Below are positions 1-6,987 of a DNA stretch of 7,653 bases, in pieces (position 1 is the first letter of the stretch; the number at the start of each line of letters is the position of its first letter). The notes under the pieces were generated by a model that was not told the DNA's origin, made no database searches, and saw only the letters and a list, made by a program, of their open reading frames with translations. A program made the translations under genes and the position numbers. This DNA comes from Clostridia bacterium. Lineage in GTDB: Bacteria; Bacillota; Clostridia; Peptostreptococcales; Anaerovoracaceae. The stretch spans positions 1 through 7,653 of the forward strand of contig JAIKZT010000109.1 of NCBI GenBank assembly GCA_024682015.1, given 5' to 3'.

Positions 1-1148
1 TCCTTTTCGCACCCGGGCAGCACGATCTTTCCGATCTGCATCTGCTGATGCGTGGTCGCCCCGGCTAGTCCCTGCGCGCCTTTTCTTTCGCAGAGCTTCA
101 GCACTTTGATGTAGCGCCGGCGCACCCTGTCCTCGGGTGACCCTCCCAGAAGAAGGCCGAGCCCGCTTCGCCGGTTTTCCTCTCCCGGAGCCAGGAAAGA
201 GCGCTGCTCCAGGGAGACGCCAGCTTTTGCCGCGCCCACGGCGGGACGCAGACGGCGGAACAGGCGGTAGATGACGAAGACGATGAGCGCGGCCAGCAGG
301 ATCGCGAAAAGAGCCGCCAGCACCGGATGATCGCCCTCTCCCGCGAGCCCTGCCTCCTCCAGGATCTCCTCTGCGCTGCGCATTTCGATCTGAAGCTCCT
401 GGCCTTCGTTCTTCGCCAGTATTCCGGAAAACAGCAGGCTGAAGAGCCAGTACACCAGCATGGCTACTGCGGTGATGATGGCCAGCAGCGGGGTCACGAG
501 GAGGGACCACAGCGCGCCGAGCGCAGACGAGACCGCGCCCAGGAAGGCTTTGCTGCTCAGGACCATCGCCGCCAGCAGCGCGCCGGCAGCGGCGGCGCCG
601 TTGGCGAAAAGGAAGCGCTTGTCGCGAAGAACGGAAGGCTTTTGCCGCAGCATGCGCAGCAGCAGCACGCTGGCCGAAAGGAAGAGCACCGCGTGGGGCA
701 GCGTGTAGGCCGAAAGACGGCCGAAGTCCATGGCGAAGAGGCCAATGACGAACATGAAGGGCAGGATCTTGACGAGCAGCAGGAACTGGCTACGGCTTTC
801 GGAGAGCTGCGGGTCCCAGGCCCTCTTCTGAAGACAGTAAAACCCGTAGGCAAAGCACGGCAGCAGGATCACGAGACCTGCAGCGCCCGCCTTCCCCGGC
901 AAGCCCAGCAGCTGCTGCGCCAACAGGGCGGCCGCCAGCAGCGAAAGAGGCATGAAACGCCGCGCGCCCCTGCCCTGTTTTTCAGTTTCGGGCGCATCCC
1001 AGGCCCTGCCCAGCGCGCAAGCCAAAGCGACGAGCAGCGCGTGCGGGATCAGCGCGTCCTTCAGGCCGAAGGAGACGCCGAAAAAGGACGCGATGGAAAG
1101 GTAAAAGCAGAGATCGGCGAGGATCTTGAAGAAGAACAGGAGGTTCAT
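1..1148 (-). CDS. Polytopic membrane protein with DUF4129-like C-terminal segment, third gene of a MoxR cassette (3' end outside window)
   Basis: The frame is open from an ATG at 1148 to the left edge, giving 382 codons with no stop. The product is very hydrophobic, with about eight to nine predicted membrane segments (near residues 11-28, 32-48, 67-84, 89-106, 122-141, 148-166, 180-198, 205-240 and 275-297). A charged, probably cytoplasmic tail follows. Residues 339-372 (EDRVRRRYIKVLKLCERKG, then an A-T-T) resemble the DUF4129 pattern of an Arg-rich helix with RRY, then a Gly, then a Thr. In many bacteria such tails end a transglutaminase-core membrane protein encoded next to moxR and a DUF58 gene. 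No transglutaminase core is visible here between the helices and the tail. The start is supported by a strong AAGGAGG 7 nt upstream and a 4-nt ATGA overlap with the DUF58 gene. Gene context makes the family call firmer than sequence alone; the molecular role is unknown. Confidence 0.75.
   Translation of the reverse strand, partial: MNLLFFFKILADLCFYLSIASFFGVSFGLKDALIPHALLVALACALGRAWDAPETEKQGRGARRFMPLSLLAAALLAQQLLGLPGKAGAAGLVILLPCFAYGFYCLQKRAWDPQLSESRSQFLLLVKILPFMFVIGLFAMDFGRLSAYTLPHAVLFLSASVLLLRMLRQKPSVLRDKRFLFANGAAAAGALLAAMVLSSKAFLGAVSSALGALWSLLVTPLLAIITAVAMLVYWLFSLLFSGILAKNEGQELQIEMRSAEEILEEAGLAGEGDHPVLAALFAILLAALIVFVIYRLFRRLRPAVGAAKAGVSLEQRSFLAPGEENRRSGLGLLLGGSPEDRVRRRYIKVLKLCERKGAQGLAGATTHQQMQIGKIVLPGCEK
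1145..1148 (-). other. ATGA start/stop overlap between the DUF58 and DUF4129 genes
   Basis: The TGA stop of the DUF58 gene (1147-1145) shares two bases with the ATG of the next gene (1148-1146). This arrangement is typical of translational coupling by terminating and re-initiating ribosomes. It implies that the two proteins are made in related amounts. Confidence 0.9.
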
Positions 1149-2251
1149 ACCGCGGCCTCCTTCCGTGCGCTTTCCTGCGCGCCGTCCGGCGTCAGGATGA
1201 GGCTCTGGCAGCCGCAGCAGCGCTCCAGCAGGCGGATCTGCCCGCGGAATCCGTCCGGGCCGTCTTCCGCCAGGCAGCTTTCCGGAAAGATGAAGACGTT
1301 CATCCGTCCTTCCGCGCTGCGGTGCAGAGCGCTTTCAAGCACGCGCTGAAAAGGCTTGGCCGGCTCATGCGTGGCTCTGCCCAGCCCCTCCAAAATGGTC
1401 TGCAGGTGGCTGCTTCCCAGCCCGTCGTCCACGCAGTCCCACAGGGAAAAGGCGCCCGCCGTATCCGCGTTCGTCAGAAAGCGGTACTTCAGTTTCTTCT
1501 CCTCCAGCGTCTCGCACACCGTGCGGGCCAGGGAAAAGCAGGCTTCCGTCCGCTGCGCGTCCTCATCGCTCTGCCCTCTGCGCACACAAAGGAATACGTT
1601 CGCGCACAGCTGCGTCGTGTGGTCGAAGTTCTTCACCATCAATTCGCCCGAGACGAGGCTTCTGGGCCAGGAGATGGACTTCATGGGCTCTCGCCCGGTA
1701 TAGGGGGAAAACCCGACCGTCAGCACGGGGTCCTCCAGCAGAAAGCGGCGCACGCTGCGGTCGCCCAGGTAGCTGCCCAGCGCCAGGTCCAGGTCCGCCC
1801 TTTCCAGGCGGGCGGGTACCACCACGATCTCCGAGAACTCGCTGTACGTATTCCCCGTTTCCTTCAGTCCCAGAAAATCGCCTCCGGCCATGGAAACGCC
1901 GCGGAAAATGTAACGTCCGCGGGCGGGCAGAGACACGGGAAGGCTGCGCTCCCACTTCTGCCGCGGCAGCAGGAAGATGCGGTCCGACAGTTTCCGGCCG
2001 GTGGACGTCTGCTCCAGCAGATCCTCTCCTTCCGACAGGGTCAGTTCCTCGGGCACGCTTTCCTCAAGCTTCAAAAAAGGAACAAAGCGCCGGGACGCGT
2101 TCACGAGCTCGGAGCGCAGGAGAAAAACCTCCCCGGGCTCCGCCAGAGAACGGTCCGGCGCGTACGCGTGGGACACGCCGTCCAAAGCGTGTCCCAAAGA
2201 CCAGTATTCCGCCGCGACGGCGGCGATAATCAGAAAAAACAAAAATAGCAT
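1145..2251 (-). CDS. DUF58-domain protein of a MoxR cassette
   Basis: A 368-residue protein with one N-terminal hydrophobic stretch (residues 1-15), probably a membrane anchor, followed by a beta-rich region. The DUF58 core lies at residues 183-210: Y184 and G186, then I193-W195, then ELMVKNFD, matching the family's Y..G, I.W and L.VK signature. The rest resembles the von Willebrand-A-like fold of the family, but the strand after the core (VFLCVRRGQSDED) has no DxSxS metal site. DUF58 proteins are usually encoded beside MoxR ATPases and are thought to act with them at the membrane; the exact function is unknown. The start chosen is ATG 2251, which gives a clean hydrophobic N-terminus, has GGAG 8 nt upstream and overlaps the moxR-like stop by one base (TGATG). 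The frame stays open upstream to 2422, but that extension runs inside the moxR-like gene and has no family character. Confidence 0.88.
   Translation of the reverse strand: MLFLFFLIIAAVAAEYWSLGHALDGVSHAYAPDRSLAEPGEVFLLRSELVNASRRFVPFLKLEESVPEELTLSEGEDLLEQTSTGRKLSDRIFLLPRQKWERSLPVSLPARGRYIFRGVSMAGGDFLGLKETGNTYSEFSEIVVVPARLERADLDLALGSYLGDRSVRRFLLEDPVLTVGFSPYTGREPMKSISWPRSLVSGELMVKNFDHTTQLCANVFLCVRRGQSDEDAQRTEACFSLARTVCETLEEKKLKYRFLTNADTAGAFSLWDCVDDGLGSSHLQTILEGLGRATHEPAKPFQRVLESALHRSAEGRMNVFIFPESCLAEDGPDGFRGQIRLLERCCGCQSLILTPDGAQESARKEAAV
1156..1162 (-). promoter_or_regulatory. Strong ribosome-binding site for the DUF4129-type gene
   Basis: On the minus strand this reads AAGGAGG, a full-length Shine-Dalgarno match, 7 nt before the ATG at 1148. 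It lies inside the DUF58 gene, where its bases form the Lys-Glu codons near the C-terminus. It fixes the start of the downstream gene. Confidence 0.85.
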
Positions 2252-2253
2252 CA
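2249..2253 (-). other. TGATG start/stop overlap between the MoxR-type and DUF58 genes
   Basis: The TGA stop of the MoxR-type gene (2253-2251) shares its last base with the ATG of the DUF58 gene (2251-2249). A GGAG lies 8 nt upstream of that ATG. The junction suggests translational coupling of the first two members of the cassette. Confidence 0.88.
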
Positions 2254-3192
2254 AAGGCGCTCCGTGGGCACGGGCAGCTTTCTGAGAAGGCCGTTCACGT
2301 ACGCGAGCACGTCCTCGGTCTTCGTCAGGCCCGCCGTAATGCGGTGAGCCAGCACAGCCGGCGCCATGGCCCGGATGTCCTCGGGAATGACGTAGTCCCG
2401 GCCTGCGAAGGCCGCTTTGCACTGGGACGCCTTATGCAGCGCGATGGCGCCGCGGGTGGAGACACCGCTGACGAAGCGGCTCTCCTTGCGGGTCGCCTCC
2501 ACGATGTCCATCAGGTAGCCCGCGCAGTCCTCCGAGACCTTGACTTGCCGGAAAGCGCCCTTCACAAAGGCGCTGTCCTCTTCCGTCACGGCCTGCGGCA
2601 GCGCCTCGATCAGCACTTTCGCGTCCTCCCTGCCCAGCACCGAGAGCTCCTGGGCGCGGGTCATGTAGCCCAGGGACAGCCTCATGAAGAAGCGGTCCAG
2701 CTGGGCCTCGGGCAGAGGAAACACGCCGTAGGATTCCAGCGGGTTCTGGGTGGCCATGACCATGAAGGGCTCGCTGAGCGGATGCGTTTCGCCGTCCACG
2801 GAGATCTGCCGCTCCTCCATGGCCTCCAGCAGCGCGGACTGCGTGCGGGGCGTGGCCCGGTTGATCTCGTCCGCGAGGATGATCCCGGCAAAGAGCGGGC
2901 CTTCGCGGAAGACGAACGCGTCCTGTTTGCGGTCGTAGAAGTTGATGCCCGTCAGGTCCGAGGGCAGCAGGTCGGGCGTGAACTGAACACGCCCGAAGCC
3001 GCCGCCGATCGTCTTGGCGAAAGCGCGCAGCAGCATGGTCTTGCCCGTTCCCGGCACGTCCTCCAGCAACACGTGGCCGCCGCAGACGAAGCAGATCAGA
3101 ACGTTTTCGACCGCTTCGTCCTTGCCGACGATCACCTGTCCGACGGTGCTTACCACCTTGTCTTTGTATTCCTGAAATCGCCTGATGTCCAT
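2251..3192 (-). CDS. MoxR-family AAA+ ATPase
   Basis: A 313-residue cytoplasmic AAA+ ATPase, full length for the family. The Walker A is at residues 45-52 (DVPGTGKT, with the Asp common in MoxR proteins). The Walker B is at 105-110 (ILADEI) and continues into NRATPRTQSALLEAMEER. Sensor 1 falls at 147-151 (ATQNP). An arginine-finger region follows at 164-171 (QLDRFFMR), and the sensor 2 region is at about 242-251 (SGVSTRGAIA). All nucleotide-handling motifs look intact. MoxR ATPases generally act as chaperones or remodellers together with DUF58 or vWA partners encoded next door, and that partner is present here. The gene begins 40 nt after the valS stop with no recognisable terminator between. 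The start is ATG 3192; an in-frame TAG 15 nt upstream excludes a longer form. Its Shine-Dalgarno is poor: GGAG only 2 nt away or AGGG 10 nt away. The cellular substrate is unknown. Confidence 0.95.
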   Translation of the reverse strand: MDIRRFQEYKDKVVSTVGQVIVGKDEAVENVLICFVCGGHVLLEDVPGTGKTMLLRAFAKTIGGGFGRVQFTPDLLPSDLTGINFYDRKQDAFVFREGPLFAGIILADEINRATPRTQSALLEAMEERQISVDGETHPLSEPFMVMATQNPLESYGVFPLPEAQLDRFFMRLSLGYMTRAQELSVLGREDAKVLIEALPQAVTEEDSAFVKGAFRQVKVSEDCAGYLMDIVEATRKESRFVSGVSTRGAIALHKASQCKAAFAGRDYVIPEDIRAMAPAVLAHRITAGLTKTEDVLAYVNGLLRKLPVPTERL

Positions 3193-3232
3193 AACTCCGA
3201 TGCCCTATCCTTGCAAGCGCCTCTCAAAATGC

Positions 3233-5911
3233 CTATTTTCCGAGTTTCTTCTCCACGACGGGAATGCGCGCGAGCGTCTTGGCCAGCATGTCCTCGTAGC
3301 CGGCCAGCTTGTCGCGCTCCGCCTGAATAACGTGCGCAGGCGCGCGGGAGACGAATTTCTCGTTCGAAAGCTGGTTCGTGACCCTGGCCACTTCCTTCGT
3401 AAGCCTCTCGCGCTCCTTCGTGAGGCGCGCGTACTCGGCTTCGTAATCCATGAGATCGTCGAGCGGCACGTAGACTTCCACGCCGGGCAGCGCCGCGGAC
3501 ATGGTCTCCTCGGGCAGCTCGTCCTTGGAGGCGATGAACTGAATGCCTTCCAGGTTCGCCAGCGTCTTCATGTAGCGCTCGCCGGCCTTCGCCTGCTCTG
3601 CCAGTTCCGGCTGCGCCAGGATGACCGCATGCAGTTTTCTCGAGGGCAGCGCCTCCGCCTCGTGGCGGATGTTGCGGATCGCCTTGATGATGTCCATGGA
3701 GAGGTTCAGCACGGCCTCGTCGGAGGCGTAGTCCATGGCCGGGTCAAACACCGGCCAGCTCTCCTGCATCAGGAAGGCCTTGGCGCCCTCTTCCCTGGGC
3801 AGATAGCTCCAGATCTCCTCCGTGATGAACGGCATGAACGGGTGCAGCAGCTTCAGCATGGTCTTGAGGCATCTGACCAGGCAGTAGCGCGCGCTGTTCT
3901 TGTCCTCGCCGTCCGGCCCGTAGAGCCGGGGCTTGATCAGTTCGATGTACCAGTCGCAGAAGGAGCCCCAGATGAGCTCGTAGATCTTCTGCGCCGCCAG
4001 CGCGAACTCGAAGCGCTCCATGTTCAGGTTGATCTCCGTGAGCGCGGAGTTGATGGCCTGCAGGATCCAGCGGTCCTCGGGCTGCAGCTTGGCAGTGGCC
4101 TCATCCGCCATGGGCAGGAAGTTTCCTTCTTCGTCCTTGATGTTCATGATGGCGAAGCGGGACGCGTTCCACAGTTTGTTCGCGAAGTTTCTCGCGCCTT
4201 CGACCTTCTCCACCTGGTAGCGGATGTCGGATCCGGGGGAAATGCCCGACAGCAGCATGAACCGCAGCGCGTCCGCGCCGTACGTGTCGATGACCTCGAG
4301 CGGATCGATGCCGTTGCCCAGCGACTTGGACATCTTGCGGCCCTGCGCGTCTCTGACGAGGCCGTGGATGAGCACGTATTCGAACGGCGTCCTGTCCATG
4401 ACTTCGATGCCGGAGAAGATCATGCGCGCGACCCAGAAGAAGATGATGTCGTAGCCCGTCACGAGCGTGCTCGTCGGGTAATACGTCGCCAGGTCCTTCG
4501 TTTTTTCAGGCCAGCCCATCGTCGAGAACGGCCAAAGCGCCGAGGAGAACCAGGTGTCCAGCACGTCCTCGTCCTGTTGGAAATGCGTGCCCCCGCACTT
4601 CGGGCAGACGGCCGGCATCTCCTTGGCGACGACCATCTCGCCGCATTCCTCGCAGTAGTACGCGGGGATGCGGTGACCCCACCAGAGCTGGCGGGAGATG
4701 CACCAGTCCTTGATGTCCTCCATCCAGTGATAATACGTCTTGTCGAAGCGCTCGGGCACGAACTTCGTCTCGCCTTTGCGGACGGCTTCGATGGCGGGCT
4801 CGGCCAGCGGCTTCATCTTCACGAACCACTGCTCGGAGATGCGCGGTTCCACGACCGTGTGGCAGCGGTAGCACTCGCCTGCCGGGATGACCATCTTCTC
4901 GACCTTGACCAGGTAGCCCGCAGCTTCGAGGTCCGCGACCCAGGCCTTGCGGCATTCGTAGCGGTCCATGCCCTCGTACTTGCCGGCGGCAGCCGTCATC
5001 TTCGCCTTTTCGTCGATGCATTCGATCATCTCCAGGCCGTGGCGCAGGCCCACTTCAAAGTCGTTGGGGTCCGCCGACGGCGTGATCTTCACGGCGCCGG
5101 TACCCTTTTCGGGATCGGGATATTCGTCCGCTATGACGGGGATCTCGCGGCCCACGAGGGGCAGGATGACCTTCTTGCCGACGAGTCCGGTGTAGCGCTC
5201 ATCCGACGGATGGACGGCCACGGCCGTATCGGCGAACATGGTCTCGGGCCGGGACGTCGCGACGACGATGCCCTCGCCTCCGTCCGCGCCGGGATAGCGG
5301 AAATACCAGTAGCTGCCGTTGTGGTCCACGTGCTCGACCTCGATGTCGGACAGCGCCGAGCCGCAGACCGGACACCAGTTGATCAGGCGCGCGCCTTTAT
5401 AGATGAGGCCCTTCTTGTACAGGTTGATGAAGTGCTCCTTCACGGCTCTGTTGCAGCCTTCGTCCATGGTGAAGCGCTCGCGGCTCCAGTCGCAGGAAGA
5501 TCCCAGGCGGCGGATCTGCTCGTTGATGCGGTTTCCGTACTGCTTCTTCCAAGCCCAGGCGCGCTCCAGGAATCCTTCGCGGCCCACGTCTTCCTTGCTG
5601 AGGCCCTCTTCCTCGCGCATCTTGTCCACGACCTTGACTTCCGTGGCGATGGACGCGTGGTCCGTGCCCGGCAGCCACAGCGTCCTGTGGCCCTGCATGC
5701 GCTTGAAGCGGATCAGCACGTCCTGCAGGGACTGATCGAGCGCGTGACCCATGTGCAGCTGCCCGGTGATGTTGGGCGGCGGCATGACGACCGTATACGG
5801 GTCCTTGGGCGCGTTCTCGTCGGGCAGGAAGGCTCCGCCGGCTTCCCACGCAGCGTACACACGGTCTTCGAATTCCTTCGGCTGATAGTTCTTGGCCAGA
5901 TTATTTTCCAT
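3233..5911 (-). CDS. valS: Valyl-tRNA synthetase (ValRS)
   Basis: A complete 892-residue class I aminoacyl-tRNA synthetase that charges tRNA(Val) with valine in the cytoplasm. The HIGH motif is HMGH at residues 53-56 (PPPNITGQLHMGH) and the KMSKS loop is exact at 526-530. The CP1 editing domain shows ATSRPETMFAD (218-228) and KITPSADPNDFEVG (275-288). Paired cysteines at C180/C183, C347/C350, C420/C423 and C436/C439 suggest zinc knuckles of the clostridial type. DVLDTWFSSALWPF (449-462) and GYDIIFFWVARM (486-497) are typical of ValRS. The anticodon-binding region follows, and residues from about 823 to 892 form the ValRS C-terminal coiled coil. The start at ATG 5911 has AGGA 5 nt upstream. 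The gene lies 10 nt after the YkvI-like gene. The odd point is Ala280, where a His is usual beside the editing aspartates. The stop is TAG. Confidence 0.99.
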   Translation of the reverse strand: MENNLAKNYQPKEFEDRVYAAWEAGGAFLPDENAPKDPYTVVMPPPNITGQLHMGHALDQSLQDVLIRFKRMQGHRTLWLPGTDHASIATEVKVVDKMREEEGLSKEDVGREGFLERAWAWKKQYGNRINEQIRRLGSSCDWSRERFTMDEGCNRAVKEHFINLYKKGLIYKGARLINWCPVCGSALSDIEVEHVDHNGSYWYFRYPGADGGEGIVVATSRPETMFADTAVAVHPSDERYTGLVGKKVILPLVGREIPVIADEYPDPEKGTGAVKITPSADPNDFEVGLRHGLEMIECIDEKAKMTAAAGKYEGMDRYECRKAWVADLEAAGYLVKVEKMVIPAGECYRCHTVVEPRISEQWFVKMKPLAEPAIEAVRKGETKFVPERFDKTYYHWMEDIKDWCISRQLWWGHRIPAYYCEECGEMVVAKEMPAVCPKCGGTHFQQDEDVLDTWFSSALWPFSTMGWPEKTKDLATYYPTSTLVTGYDIIFFWVARMIFSGIEVMDRTPFEYVLIHGLVRDAQGRKMSKSLGNGIDPLEVIDTYGADALRFMLLSGISPGSDIRYQVEKVEGARNFANKLWNASRFAIMNIKDEEGNFLPMADEATAKLQPEDRWILQAINSALTEINLNMERFEFALAAQKIYELIWGSFCDWYIELIKPRLYGPDGEDKNSARYCLVRCLKTMLKLLHPFMPFITEEIWSYLPREEGAKAFLMQESWPVFDPAMDYASDEAVLNLSMDIIKAIRNIRHEAEALPSRKLHAVILAQPELAEQAKAGERYMKTLANLEGIQFIASKDELPEETMSAALPGVEVYVPLDDLMDYEAEYARLTKERERLTKEVARVTNQLSNEKFVSRAPAHVIQAERDKLAGYEDMLAKTLARIPVVEKKLGK

Positions 5912-5915
5912 TTTG

Positions 5916-5933
5916 ATCCTCTTATATCCTCTT
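5916..5933 (-). promoter_or_regulatory. valS: valS ribosome-binding site, duplicated with a 10-nt period
   Basis: On the minus strand AAGAGGAT occurs twice, at 5933-5926 and 5923-5916, exactly 10 nt apart. The copy nearer the gene puts AGGA 5 nt before the valS ATG and is the functional Shine-Dalgarno. The farther copy encodes the last residues of the YkvI-like protein, and the TAA stop of that gene (5924-5922) overlaps the nearer copy. Terminating ribosomes therefore stop on the valS initiation site. Confidence 0.75.
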
Positions 5934-6980
5934 AACCTTTATAAAATTGACAATTTCCAGAACGAAGATGCCCAGGCTGATGTAGCCGACGATCGGGTAA
6001 ACGTTCGCCACCATGTTCGAAAATCCGTAGAGGGAGAACAGATACCCTCCCAGCCCCACGGCCCAGATGATGACCAGCCGGTGCCGGACGTTCCCCAGTT
6101 TCGTGGTGAAGCCGTAGAACACCGTGGTCTGCGCCATGAAGATGGCCAAAAGCAGCACGATGGCGTAGACTTTGCCCAGCAGGGGGAACACCCTCTCGCA
6201 CAGGTCCATCATGGGAAAACTGCTCGCCGCGCTCAGCGCCGGATCCGTGGACGTGGCCAGAAAGAGGATGAAGCAGCACATCCCCAGGATGAGCCCTCCG
6301 AGAGACGCCCCTTTCAGCGTCTTCTTCTCCGAATCCGAGTGCATGGCGCACTGTCCCAGCACCGGGATGGCAGCCGTTCCGTTATAGCCCACGTAGGCGA
6401 TCGCCGTTGGAAGCCAATGGCTCGCCACCTTGCTGGCCTGATGCGGCCCGATGGCTGCCACGGCCGCCGGGTGGGTCACGATGAGGTAGATCCCCAGCAC
6501 CAGCGTGCCCGCCAGCAGGATGGGCGAAATGTGCCCGACTTTCGACGATACGCTCTGAAAACCGCCCAGGGCCGTCAGAATGGCCGCCAGGCATACGATC
6601 AGACTGCCGATCTCGTGGCGCAGACCGACTTTGCTCTCCAGCAGTGCACCTCCCCCCGCCGTCAGAGCGACGTAAGCCACGAGCAGGAAGATGCACATCA
6701 GGACGCCGACGAAGGCGTCCAGCCCCGGTTTTCGGACCGGGTTCACCAGGAGAGACACGTCCGCCGTATTCAGTTTGTGGGCGATGGATGCCGTCATGTA
6801 ACCGAGCCCCGCGTACAGGAGCGTGGCGGCGATCACCCCCGCGTACCCGGCCTTGCCGAACACGCCGAAGAACTGCCACGCCTCCTTGCCGGACGCAAAG
6901 CCCGCGCCTATGAGGCAGCCCGTATAGATGAGGGCGATGCGCACCGTGGATATGCCTTTTTTATCGTTCGTTTGATTCAT
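5922..6980 (-). CDS. YkvI-family (COG3949-type) polytopic membrane protein, putative amino-acid-type transporter
   Basis: A 352-residue integral membrane protein with about ten predicted helices (near residues 12-30, 43-68, 87-109, 122-142, 150-170, 188-208, 224-245, 265-292, 300-319 and 324-347). The first helix carries the family hallmark GAGFASGKE (25-33), a glycine-rich break like the unwound first helix of LeuT/APC-fold transporters. A second conserved stretch is YVGYNGTAAIPVL (196-208). The family, named after Bacillus subtilis YkvI, has no proven substrate; transport of an amino acid or similar solute is inferred from the fold and, weakly, from the adjacent valS. Length is normal. The ATG at 6980 gives the short charged N-terminus usual for the family, but no good Shine-Dalgarno precedes it and a strong hairpin ends 7 nt away. 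A GTG at codon 13 is a less likely alternative. Confidence 0.85.
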   Translation of the reverse strand: MNQTNDKKGISTVRIALIYTGCLIGAGFASGKEAWQFFGVFGKAGYAGVIAATLLYAGLGYMTASIAHKLNTADVSLLVNPVRKPGLDAFVGVLMCIFLLVAYVALTAGGGALLESKVGLRHEIGSLIVCLAAILTALGGFQSVSSKVGHISPILLAGTLVLGIYLIVTHPAAVAAIGPHQASKVASHWLPTAIAYVGYNGTAAIPVLGQCAMHSDSEKKTLKGASLGGLILGMCCFILFLATSTDPALSAASSFPMMDLCERVFPLLGKVYAIVLLLAIFMAQTTVFYGFTTKLGNVRHRLVIIWAVGLGGYLFSLYGFSNMVANVYPIVGYISLGIFVLEIVNFIKVKRI

Positions 6981-6987
6981 AAGTTCT

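Noticed and set aside
2252..2422. An upstream ATG (2422) extending the DUF58 protein by 57 residues
   Set aside because: The extension overlaps the MoxR-type gene in another frame and is Arg/Gly/His-rich. ATG 2251 gives a hydrophobic N-terminus, a correctly spaced GGAG and a standard TGATG overlap.
3193..3232. A promoter for the MoxR cassette (TTGAGA as a -35 element)
   Set aside because: The spacing of 17 nt leads to GGCATC, which is not a credible -10 element.
327..3330. Long plus-strand open frames at 327-1349, 1322-2248 and 2344-3330
   Set aside because: Each lies in register opposite a well-supported minus-strand gene. Their translations are typical GC-rich shadow proteins with no domain.
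3185..5935. A 916-codon plus-strand open frame covering all of valS
   Set aside because: It is codon-for-codon antisense to valS. It stays open only because valS uses no TTA, CTA or TCA codons. Its translation is rich in His, Arg, Asp and Val with no family motif, and it has no ribosome-binding site of note.
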